NCBI GenBank assembly: GCA_029266795.1
Contig: JAQSWE010000141.1
Location: 1 to 6,820, forward strand
DNA length: 6,820 nt
Reading direction: 5' to 3'
From: Alphaproteobacteria bacterium
Lineage (GTDB): Bacteria; Pseudomonadota; Alphaproteobacteria; Micavibrionales; UBA2020
The translations under genes were made by a program, and so were the position numbers. Position 1 is the first letter of the stretch; every line of letters begins with the position of its first letter. Below the pieces are notes generated by a model. It ran no database searches. It had not been told where the DNA came from and worked only from the letters and a program-made list of their open reading frames with translations. Of this stretch, positions 1 through 5,418 are shown in pieces.

Positions 1-359
1 TTCGCGTCCTTTACCTTGCCCAGCGCCGATACGCCTTTGACGATGCCGGCATCGGTCGCCAGCACGATGGCCTGCCAGATTTTTGGCTCCGGCTTGTCGG
101 CATAGGCGGCGCTGAAGGCAGCGGCTGTTTCTTCCAGCTTGTGGATCGCCGTCAATTTTGCATCGTCGCTGTCGGTGCCGTATTTAATCGCGGCCCAGTC
201 GGATTGCAGGGCGGCGAGTTTCTCCAGCATGGGGTCGGCCTTCGTCTGCACCAGCGCGGGACGCGGGGCAGCAGTCGTCGTGGCGGCAGTCGTGCCTTCC
301 GCAAAGCTGGGGGTCGCAAGCGCCAGCAGCGCGGCAATAACGGGAAGTGCTTTTTTCAT
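1..359 (-). CDS. Exported small helical protein of the hemolysin/ligase cluster, partial, possible internal start
   Basis: The 119 visible residues start MKKALPVIAALLALATPSFA: a two-lysine n-region, a hydrophobic core and an SFA cleavage site before EG, so it is predicted periplasmic. An Ala/Thr/Pro-rich linker follows (about residues 21-38), then a predicted helical region with ..WAAIKYGT.. and ..PEPKIWQAIVLATDAG.. that ends at the window edge. I recall similar short proteins (xIWxGIxLxxxAGxxGxLGALxxVK) beside thermostable-hemolysin genes in other proteobacteria; function unknown. The separate start is supported by a strong Shine-Dalgarno (AAGGAG, 7 nt before the ATG) and by the fact that a signal peptide makes no sense inside a cytosolic SDR. 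Against it, the upstream SDR frame is identical and has no stop, so a gene caller would merge the two. Both products may be made. Confidence 0.6.
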   Translation of the reverse strand, partial: MKKALPVIAALLALATPSFAEGTTAATTTAAPRPALVQTKADPMLEKLAALQSDWAAIKYGTDSDDAKLTAIHKLEETAAAFSAAYADKPEPKIWQAIVLATDAGIVKGVSALGKVKDA

Positions 360-1097
360 CGTTTGGCTCCTTGATTGTTTGTCGTCGTTCAACAGTTTCT
401 CACCGATATCGCGGTTCTTTTTCAGTCCTTGATCAACCAGTTTCGGCAGCAGCGCGTTCATGACCGCGAAGAACCGCTCCGGCCAGCCGATGCGCACATC
501 GGCCTCTCGGTCGCGGATCGCGCGGAAAATGCGGGCCGCCACGATCTCTGGGTCGTCCTGCGCCACGCCGGCCTGCCGGTTCAGGTCGGATTTGATGCCC
601 TTGTTCGCGCCGGTATCGACCGCGCGCGGCGTGACATGCGTCACTTGAATGCCGCTGCCCGCAAGCTCGCGGCGCAGCGCGTCGGAAAAGCCCTTCAAGC
701 CGGCCTTCGCCGCCACATAACATGTCAGGTGCGGTAAGGGGATAAGCCCGGTCATCGACCCGATATTGACGATCTGCCCCCGTCCGCGTGCCTTCATCGC
801 GGGTAGCACGGCCTGCGCAAGACGGATCGGGGCCAGCAGGTTGACGGCCAGCAGCTGGCGCGCGTCCTGTTCTTCGCAATGCGCCAGCTCGGTATAGCCG
901 GCCATATTGATCAGGATATCGGGCGCGTCGGCGGCCAGCCGCGCATGCAGGTTTTCGATGCCGCCATAGAGGTCGCCGTCCTTTTGCCGGTCATACACGT
1001 CGACGATGGCGCCCGCCTCCAGCAGCTGCAGCACCAGCGGGCGGCCGATGCCGCCCGTGCCGCCGGTGATGAAAACGCGTTTTCCCTTAAGCGGCAT
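1..1097 (-). CDS. Short-chain dehydrogenase/reductase, open in frame into an exported-protein segment (3' end off window)
   Basis: Classical SDR, predicted to be a cytosolic NAD(P)-dependent oxidoreductase; substrate unknown. From the ATG at 1097 I read MPLKGKRVFITGGTGGIG: the TGxxxGxG cofactor motif is at residues 11-18, NMAG (for NNAG) at 64-67, and a complete catalytic set N86, S114, Y127, K131 (YVAAK). SDR homology fades near residue 236, the normal length for the family. The start overlaps the end of the upstream ligase/HDO gene by 11 nt and has AAGGAG about 10 nt upstream, so translation is probably coupled. Oddity: there is no stop codon after the SDR domain. The frame continues (NDDKQSRSQT) straight into an ATG at 359 that begins a textbook signal peptide, and stays open to the window edge. 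It may be a true fusion, a lost stop codon (CAA at 377-375 is one transition from TAA) or a base error. The SDR call is firm; the 3' boundary is not. Confidence 0.85.
   Translation of the reverse strand, partial: MPLKGKRVFITGGTGGIGRPLVLQLLEAGAIVDVYDRQKDGDLYGGIENLHARLAADAPDILINMAGYTELAHCEEQDARQLLAVNLLAPIRLAQAVLPAMKARGRGQIVNIGSMTGLIPLPHLTCYVAAKAGLKGFSDALRRELAGSGIQVTHVTPRAVDTGANKGIKSDLNRQAGVAQDDPEIVAARIFRAIRDREADVRIGWPERFFAVMNALLPKLVDQGLKKNRDIGEKLLNDDKQSRSQTMKKALPVIAALLALATPSFAEGTTAATTTAAPRPALVQTKADPMLEKLAALQSDWAAIKYGTDSDDAKLTAIHKLEETAAAFSAAYADKPEPKIWQAIVLATDAGIVKGVSALGKVKDA
367..372 (-). promoter_or_regulatory. Strong ribosome binding site before the internal ATG at 359
   Basis: On the minus strand AAGGAG sits 7 nt before ATG 359. 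It matches the anti-Shine-Dalgarno well and is the best evidence that the exported protein is started independently, although the SDR frame reads through this site without a stop. Confidence 0.6.
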
Positions 1098-3132
1098 GGC
1101 GTTTTTGCTCCTTGTGCGGAATGGCGCGCATGACGCCGGCAAACAGGCGGAAAGTGTTCTGCGCAACCTCGATGATCGCGGCCTGGTCGGCGGGATCGGT
1201 CACCCTGTTCACGAGTTCTTCGAAAAACTTCATATGCTTTACATCGAGCGCGCCGTGCGAGTAGAGATAGCTGAACGCCTCCTTCGGCAGGCCAAGGCCG
1301 TTGCGGATCGCATCGCCGCCGGCGGTTGCGATCTGGGTCGAGGTGCTCTCGAGCATAAAGACCATGCCGAGGAAGCCGATCGGGTTTTTGCGCGCGATGT
1401 AGTCATAGTTATAGGCGACCAGCATCTGCGTTTCGAGGTTGGGCGTCGCGTGGCGCGCCGCTTCCTTGTCGCCGCCCGCCGCCGCGATATCGTTCAGGAT
1501 CCATTCTTCATGGCCTTTTTCTTCCTCGATATATTCGGCAATCGCGTCATGCAGCCATTTGCGGTCCTCCGGCAGCCGCGCGCCCATCGCCATCAAGAAG
1601 CGCACGGTGTGCTTTACATGGTGATAAGCCTCCGTCAGGTAGGCGATATAGGTTTCACGGCTGATATCGCCCTTCAGCCCGTCCACCAGTTGCGGCACGG
1701 TATAGAGGCCCTGGCGGAAGGGCGCAGTTTCTTTATTGAGTCGTTCAAAGAATGTCATGTTCGTTTTCCCGTGTTTTTGAAGAATGTTGTTGCGGCGGAT
1801 ACGCCCGTTGCCCGTCAGTGTGCCGTCGGCGGTCGTAAAGGGGGCAACGGTCGCGAAGTCTTTGATCTGCGCATAATCGGGCAGGTTGCTGTTCACGCGG
1901 GTGATGGCCGCCTGCACGGGAGAGTCGGGCGTGCGCGGCACGATCAGCGCGCTCAGATGGGGTGCGGCGTCGCCATACACCACGGCCTGCGCGATTTCGG
2001 GCTGCGCGAGCAGCAGGCTTTCGCCCCATTCGGGCGAGATGTTGCGGCCGAAGCTGGTGATGATGAGGTTTTTCTTGCGGCCCGACAGGGTGACGAAGCC
2101 ATCCGCGCCGATCTCGCCCAGATCACCGGTGGCAAAAGCGCCCTGCGAGGGTGAGCCGCCCATATAACCGGTGAAAGCGGGATTGAGGATCACGATCTCG
2201 CCGTCTTTCACGACGGCTTTGATATGCGGCAGCAGCCGGCCGGCGCTGCCGGCGCGGGCGGCATCGGGCGTATTGAGCGATACGACGGATCCGCATTCGC
2301 TCAACCCGTATCCCTCATAGACGGGCAGGCCGAGCGCATGGGCCGTTTCCAGCAGCTCTGGCGCTACTTTCGCGCCCCCGACCGCGATGAATTTCAGGGA
2401 CGGATAGGCGGTGTTCGACGCCGCAGTATAGGTGAGCAGCCCGCGCAGCAGTTCCGGCACCAGTATGATGCTGGTCGCGCGGCTGGTGTTGATTGCATCG
2501 GCCAGCGCCGCGAAATCGGGGCGGAAAGGGTCCGCCATGCCCATGGATGAAAGGCTGGGGATGCAGACCGTCGCGCCCATCATCAGCGCCGCATAGACGC
2601 CCGCCACGTTTTCCAAAAGGATCGCCAGCGGGAGTACGCAGAGGTGACGCCCCGCATAGTCCGGCCCCAAAACCTGGCCGATGCTGGCCGCGACATCCTC
2701 AAGCCCGCTTTGCGAAAGGCAGACGCCCTTCGGCGTGCCGGTCGAGCCGGAGGTGAAGGTAATCTTGGCGGTGGCGGGCGGCAGCTGGGCGGGCGCGCCG
2801 ATACTGACAGTGTTCAACGCAACGCCCTGCGCACTATGGCTGATGCCCGACAAATGCAGAACGAACTCGCGCTGCTGCGGATGGAAAAACGGCGGCAGGG
2901 GCAGGGCCGGGATTTCCGCCGCGATAGCGGCAAGGTCCCAGAGGATCCAGTCGGGCGCGTTATCGCCCTCGATGGCCAGCAGGCGGCATCCGGCATCCTT
3001 CAGCGCCGCCTTGCGGGCGAGGATTTCGCGGGCGAGTTGCGCATAGGTGATTTCCTGCCCGCCGCTGATCAGGGCAGTGTGGGAGGGCGTGCGGTTGGCG
3101 TGGTTGTGGATGGCTTCAATCAGCTTGGTCAT
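1087..3132 (-). CDS. Adenylate-forming acyl ligase fused to heme-oxygenase-like diiron oxidase (HDO) domain
   Basis: 681 residues in two parts. Residues 1-458 are an AMP-binding ligase: P-loop FTSGSTGTPKG 126-136, YGLSE 275-279, TGD 335-337, and GRKKNLIITSFGRNISPE 351-368, the lid-hinge motif of fatty-acid-type ligases. The A10 loop reads GNGRIRR 441-447, with Arg444 where most ligases have the catalytic lysine. Residues 459-681 are an all-helical domain resembling the 'iron-containing redox enzyme'/TenA-like HDO group. Candidate metal ligands are E501, E538 and H541 (ExxH), E595, and H626, D630, H633 (HxxxDxxH). The expected role is to activate a carboxylic acid and oxidise it or its product with O2; substrate unknown. 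The junction (QKHGKTN-MTFF) has almost no linker and carries an ATG at 1758 with only a weak GGGA upstream, so it looks like two genes joined by stop loss. It starts 6 nt after the hemolysin-family gene and overlaps the SDR start by 11 nt. Confidence 0.9.
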   Translation of the reverse strand: MTKLIEAIHNHANRTPSHTALISGGQEITYAQLAREILARKAALKDAGCRLLAIEGDNAPDWILWDLAAIAAEIPALPLPPFFHPQQREFVLHLSGISHSAQGVALNTVSIGAPAQLPPATAKITFTSGSTGTPKGVCLSQSGLEDVAASIGQVLGPDYAGRHLCVLPLAILLENVAGVYAALMMGATVCIPSLSSMGMADPFRPDFAALADAINTSRATSIILVPELLRGLLTYTAASNTAYPSLKFIAVGGAKVAPELLETAHALGLPVYEGYGLSECGSVVSLNTPDAARAGSAGRLLPHIKAVVKDGEIVILNPAFTGYMGGSPSQGAFATGDLGEIGADGFVTLSGRKKNLIITSFGRNISPEWGESLLLAQPEIAQAVVYGDAAPHLSALIVPRTPDSPVQAAITRVNSNLPDYAQIKDFATVAPFTTADGTLTGNGRIRRNNILQKHGKTNMTFFERLNKETAPFRQGLYTVPQLVDGLKGDISRETYIAYLTEAYHHVKHTVRFLMAMGARLPEDRKWLHDAIAEYIEEEKGHEEWILNDIAAAGGDKEAARHATPNLETQMLVAYNYDYIARKNPIGFLGMVFMLESTSTQIATAGGDAIRNGLGLPKEAFSYLYSHGALDVKHMKFFEELVNRVTDPADQAAIIEVAQNTFRLFAGVMRAIPHKEQKRHAA

Positions 3133-3138
3133 GACGGC

Positions 3139-3846
3139 TCACTTGTGATGGAGGCGGGAATAAAGGGGATGTGCTGTGTCTTCATAGGTCGCGCCCAGCC
3201 GCTCGAAAAGGCAGTCCATGCTGGCGGCCAGCGATCCGGCCAGTACGCGGGGCTGGGTGCTGTAATAACTGCCCCACCTGTTTTGCTCGGTTTCCAGGCT
3301 GGCGATGTCCGCCTTGCAGATCACTTGCGGCTTCAACCCCATTTTATTGAAGCGGCTGTGCAGCTGGTCGGTGCCGGTGACCATGGCATAGGCGATATCG
3401 CGGTGGAAAAGATAGGAGGCGATGGCGGCGTAAAGGAATATCGACGCCCCCCGGCCTTCGGAGGCCAGATTGCCGATTTCGGCGACTTCGGCGCGGGCGA
3501 CGGGGTGTTTATACAGGGCGGTCAGTACCTCTTCGACCGGCGCGCGGGTGTATTGCTCCAAAAACAGGCGCTCGGATGCCGCAGGGCGGAAACCGGCCGC
3601 TGCCAGTATCCGCCCGCCTTGGTCGCGCACGCTCATCAGGGTGGGATAGGAGACCGAAATCTCGGCCCTGTAATTTTTGCAGTAGACATCTTTTATAAAG
3701 GTCTCGACCTTGGCGCGCTCCGGCGCATGGCGTCCGCTGATATCAATCACGCTGGGCGTCAGCGGCGTCCATTTCTGGAGACTGGTCAGGTCGAAGGACA
3801 GTGTGGCGGTCGATTGGTTGTTCTCGGTGAATCTCAGCGCGTGCAT
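3139..3846 (-). CDS. Thermostable hemolysin family protein (GNAT-like fold)
   Basis: 235 residues from the ATG at 3846. Hallmarks of the T_hemolysin family are seen in order: SYPTLMSVRD (66-75), AAAGFRPA (82-89), LFLEQY (94-99), EIGNLASEGRG (123-133), TGTDQLHSRFNKMGL (157-171) and WGSYYSTQPRVLAG (191-204). Length is normal. The family name comes from a Vibrio haemolytic factor, but by fold it is grouped with GNAT acyltransferases and resembles acyl-homoserine-lactone synthases. No signal peptide is visible, so a cytosolic transferase role is more likely than a secreted toxin. Start choice: AAAGGG lies about 7 nt before ATG 3846. A TTG five codons upstream has no binding site. It is the first gene of a minus-strand operon with the ligase/HDO, SDR and exported protein. 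Family call firm; reaction unknown. Confidence 0.92.
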   Translation of the reverse strand: MHALRFTENNQSTATLSFDLTSLQKWTPLTPSVIDISGRHAPERAKVETFIKDVYCKNYRAEISVSYPTLMSVRDQGGRILAAAGFRPAASERLFLEQYTRAPVEEVLTALYKHPVARAEVAEIGNLASEGRGASIFLYAAIASYLFHRDIAYAMVTGTDQLHSRFNKMGLKPQVICKADIASLETEQNRWGSYYSTQPRVLAGSLAASMDCLFERLGATYEDTAHPLYSRLHHK

Positions 3847-3883
3847 GTGACACCCTTTCAATGATTCAAGGATGCCCGCGAAA

Positions 3884-3901
3884 CCTGAAGCTGGCCTGAA
3901 G
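3884..3901. repeat. CCTGAAG direct repeat, 11-bp period
   Basis: CCTGAAG occurs at 3884-3890 and again at 3895-3901 with a 4-bp spacer. The same face of the helix is repeated exactly one turn apart, as in sites for OmpR/PhoB-type response regulators. It lies 38-55 bp upstream of the hemolysin-family start. A related CCTGAAA occurs about 85 bp further upstream. Role inferred only. Confidence 0.35.
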
Positions 3902-3916
3902 GCGGCGAAAATGGCG

Positions 3917-4019
3917 GGAATCGTTCTCAGCTACCCCGATTTATAAGAGCCGAGTCGCACTGCAGCGCGTCATTTTTCACCTGAAAATATACATTATGTA
4001 ATTTACGGGGAACGATTCC
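3917..4019. repeat. Pair of GGAANNNTTCY palindromes forming a distant inverted repeat
   Basis: GGAATCGTTC (3917-3926) and its exact reverse complement GAACGATTCC (4010-4019) lie 83 bp apart. Each is itself near-palindromic (GGAA-N3-TTCT and GGAA-N3-TTCC) and each contains a GANTC. They look like two operators for one dimeric regulator, possibly methylation-sensitive. The regulator is unknown. Confidence 0.4.
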
Positions 4020-4122
4020 TAACCCTATGAGTTTACTTACGCGCGGCCCAAAACAGCGTGATATGGCTAATTATTATGGATAATTGTTGATAAAAAACGC
4101 TCCCGGAAAAGGAAAGTATGGT

Positions 4123-4152
4123 ATGTATTCCTCCGTTCCCTGAGTAATACAT
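4123..4152 (+). promoter_or_regulatory. Hairpin or operator upstream of bactofilin
   Basis: ATGTATT-C-CTC at 4123-4133 pairs with GAG-T-AATACAT at 4142-4152: 10 pairs, one mismatch, 8-nt loop. There is no U-run after it, so it is not a typical terminator. It could be a leader hairpin if transcription starts upstream, or a DNA operator if the promoter at 4178 is used. Confidence 0.35.
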
Positions 4153-4177
4153 AATCCCTGATCGAAGCGATTTAGTA

Positions 4178-4205
4178 TTGGCAAACAGGCTGGCCGCTTT
4201 AGAAT
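4178..4205 (+). promoter_or_regulatory. Candidate sigma70-like promoter of bactofilin gene
   Basis: TTGGCA (4178-4183), a 16-bp spacer, then TAGAAT (4200-4205). The predicted +1 near 4212 leaves a leader of only about 7 nt and would exclude the GAGG Shine-Dalgarno at 4208-4211. So either the start is nearly leaderless, as proposed for two other genes here, or the real promoter lies further upstream. Confidence 0.35.
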
Positions 4206-4218
4206 GTGAGGCACACAA

Positions 4219-4782
4219 ATGACAATCGAAAAGAAGACTATCCGCAGCGACATCCCGGGTCATCACACCATGCTGAGCAACACTGGTTATAACATTGGCT
4301 CGCAGCCGCAGGACGAAGGCCGCCGCCTCGTCGTTGGCCGCGACATTACGCTGAACGGCGATATCGCCTCCTGCGACCATCTCGTGGTTGAAGGCACCGT
4401 CAACGCGCAAAGCTTCACCGCCCGCCGCATCGACATCCTCGAAGTCGGCAAGTTCGCCGGCAACGCGGAAGTGACCGATGCCGTCATCGGCGGCTCCTTC
4501 GACGGCAAGCTGGTCGTTTCCGGCCGCCTGACCGTCAAATCGACCGGCCGCATCAAGGGCGAAATCTCCTACGGCTCGCTGGAAGTCGAAGCCGGCGCCC
4601 GCATCGACGGCCAGATCGTGGCCGTTGTCGCCGCTGTTTCCGTTGAAACGGTCGGTGGCGCAGTCGTCGTCGACCTCAACACCAACGACAACGGTTCGGC
4701 CTCCGACGCCGTGACCGAAACCGGTGAAGAAGACGCGACGGGCACCCGCCCCCGCGTGTTCCGCCGTTCCAGCGGTTTCTAA
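4219..4782 (+). CDS. Bactofilin (polymer-forming cytoskeletal protein)
   Basis: 187 residues. Bactofilins polymerise without nucleotide into filaments that act as scaffolds for cell shape, stalks and local peptidoglycan synthesis, usually at the inner face of the membrane. The core (about residues 36-138) is the typical right-handed beta-helix of short repeated strands: LVVGRDITLNGDI, HLVVEGTV, IDILEVGKFAGN, GSFDGKLVVSGRLTV, GRIKGEISYGSLEVEAGARIDGQI, rich in G/D turns and V/I/L strands. Flexible tails flank it; the C-terminal tail is acidic and then ends in a basic-aromatic RPRVFRRSSGF. Start ATG 4219 has GAGG 7 nt upstream. Codon choice is strongly biased to C-ending codons (GGC, CGC, GTC, ATC), more than in its neighbours, suggesting high expression. 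No M23 peptidase gene, a frequent partner, is in view. The next gene encodes a lipoprotein. Confidence 0.93.
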   Translation: MTIEKKTIRSDIPGHHTMLSNTGYNIGSQPQDEGRRLVVGRDITLNGDIASCDHLVVEGTVNAQSFTARRIDILEVGKFAGNAEVTDAVIGGSFDGKLVVSGRLTVKSTGRIKGEISYGSLEVEAGARIDGQIVAVVAAVSVETVGGAVVVDLNTNDNGSASDAVTETGEEDATGTRPRVFRRSSGF

Positions 4783-4806
4783 TTGATCCGCCAAACCCAA
4801 CATAAC

Positions 4807-4841
4807 CTCCAGGTTCAGCCCATCGTGGCTGAACCCTGGGG
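4807..4841 (+). promoter_or_regulatory. Stable hairpin between bactofilin and lipoprotein genes
   Basis: A perfect 9-bp stem GGTTCAGCC (4812-4820) / GGCTGAACC (4827-4835) with a CATCGT loop. With one bulged C at 4836, CTCCA/TGGGG extends it to 14 pairs. No U-run follows, so it is unlikely to be a classical intrinsic terminator. It may attenuate, or protect the 3' end of the bactofilin message so that the two genes are expressed at different levels. Confidence 0.5.
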
Positions 4842-4872
4842 CTATGTCGTCGGTGCCGTCGACGAGGCCTTC

Positions 4873-5418
4873 ATGGGCTTTTACTGGCATGTGCGCCGCA
4901 ACGCGCGCCGCCTGTCGCGCCTGCTGCTTGCCATGCTGCCCCTGATGGTACTGCTGGTGGGGTCGTGCAAGACCTCCGAAGTGACTGACAACTTCTCCAA
5001 GCTTGATGCGGTGACGCAGATCCGCGCCGCCCTGTTCCCCGACCGCGTGGCGGAGGCTGCCGCCGATTACCGTCCCGCCAGCGGCTATGTCGCCCGTGCG
5101 CAGGATTTTGTGCAAAGCAACCCCGCCATGCTGACCAAGCTGACGGAACAGGAAATCGGCTTCCTGTTCGGCAAGCCCAGCATGGAGCGGAAAGATGCCG
5201 ATGCCCGCATCTGGCAGTACAAGACCCCGTCCTGCGTGGTCGATGTGTTCTTCTATGGCGACCACAATGCGCAAGACCCCGTGTCTTACGTCGATTACCG
5301 CATCAAGGCTGATCTTGATCCGTCTGCCGCGCCCCGCACCGAACCCCTGCCGCAGCAGAACCAGTCCAAATGCCTGCGCAAGATCGTCGGCGGCGATTTC
5401 GGCCAGTATCGCGGCTAA
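4873..5418 (+). CDS. Lipoprotein of unknown function, alphaproteobacterial WQY family
   Basis: 181 residues from ATG 4873. The N-terminus has a basic n-region (HVRRNARRLSR), a hydrophobic stretch LLLAMLPLMVLLV and a lipobox-like VGSC, so Cys32 is the likely lipidated residue and the protein would be anchored in the envelope. The mature part has a helical stretch, then LTEQEIGFLFGKPSMER (about 90-106), which resembles the LxxLxxxxVxxLLGxP helix-turn of small BamE/OmlA-like lipoproteins, then IWQYKTPSCVVDVFFY (113-128). I recall this WQY..C..D.F.Y motif in uncharacterised alphaproteobacterial lipoproteins. A second Cys at 167 could pair with Cys121. An in-frame TTG at 4783, directly after the bactofilin stop, would add 30 residues but has no binding site, would place the signal peptide internally and would include the hairpin. 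GAGG lies 5 nt before ATG 4873. Function unknown; likely co-transcribed with bactofilin. Confidence 0.8.
   Translation: MGFYWHVRRNARRLSRLLLAMLPLMVLLVGSCKTSEVTDNFSKLDAVTQIRAALFPDRVAEAAADYRPASGYVARAQDFVQSNPAMLTKLTEQEIGFLFGKPSMERKDADARIWQYKTPSCVVDVFFYGDHNAQDPVSYVDYRIKADLDPSAAPRTEPLPQQNQSKCLRKIVGGDFGQYRG

Larger units (their letters stand above)
3847..4218. promoter_or_regulatory. Divergent intergenic region between hemolysin-family operon and bactofilin
   Basis: About 370 nt without a gene, clearly more AT-rich than its surroundings from about 3960 on. It should hold the promoters for both directions. I see a TATAAA on the minus strand (3945-3940) as a possible -10 for the operon, but no convincing -35 at the right distance. 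Three GANTC sites lie at 3863-3867, 3918-3922 and 4014-4018. An odd palindrome TACATTATGTA occurs near 3990-4000, and an AATTAT-N5-ATAATT inverted repeat lies at 4069-4085. The stronger elements are listed separately. Confidence 0.6.

Noticed and set aside
1..1097. Recoded stop codons as the cause of the two stopless junctions
   Set aside because: TAA, TAG and TGA all end recognisable genes in this window at sensible places, and no conserved position is coded by a stop.
1006..2154. Plus-strand open frame (382 codons) opposite the ligase-HDO gene
   Set aside because: Antisense shadow of a clearly homologous minus-strand protein; no domain and no plausible start signal.
3847..3861. TTG start for the hemolysin-family gene
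   Set aside because: The bases it adds contain the AAAGGG binding site of the better ATG at 3846.
2644..3864. Plus-strand open frame (406 codons) opposite ligase and hemolysin-family genes
   Set aside because: Antisense shadow spanning two real genes; Gly/Arg/Ala-rich product without motifs.
4783..4872. TTG start for the lipoprotein directly after the bactofilin stop
   Set aside because: No Shine-Dalgarno, would bury the signal peptide and would translate through the hairpin; kept only as an alternative.
4033..5274. Long minus-strand open frame (413 codons) opposite bactofilin and lipoprotein
   Set aside because: It is the mirror of two real plus-strand genes with biased codons; its product is low-complexity H/G/A/D-rich with no recognisable domain, and it starts inside the lipoprotein gene.
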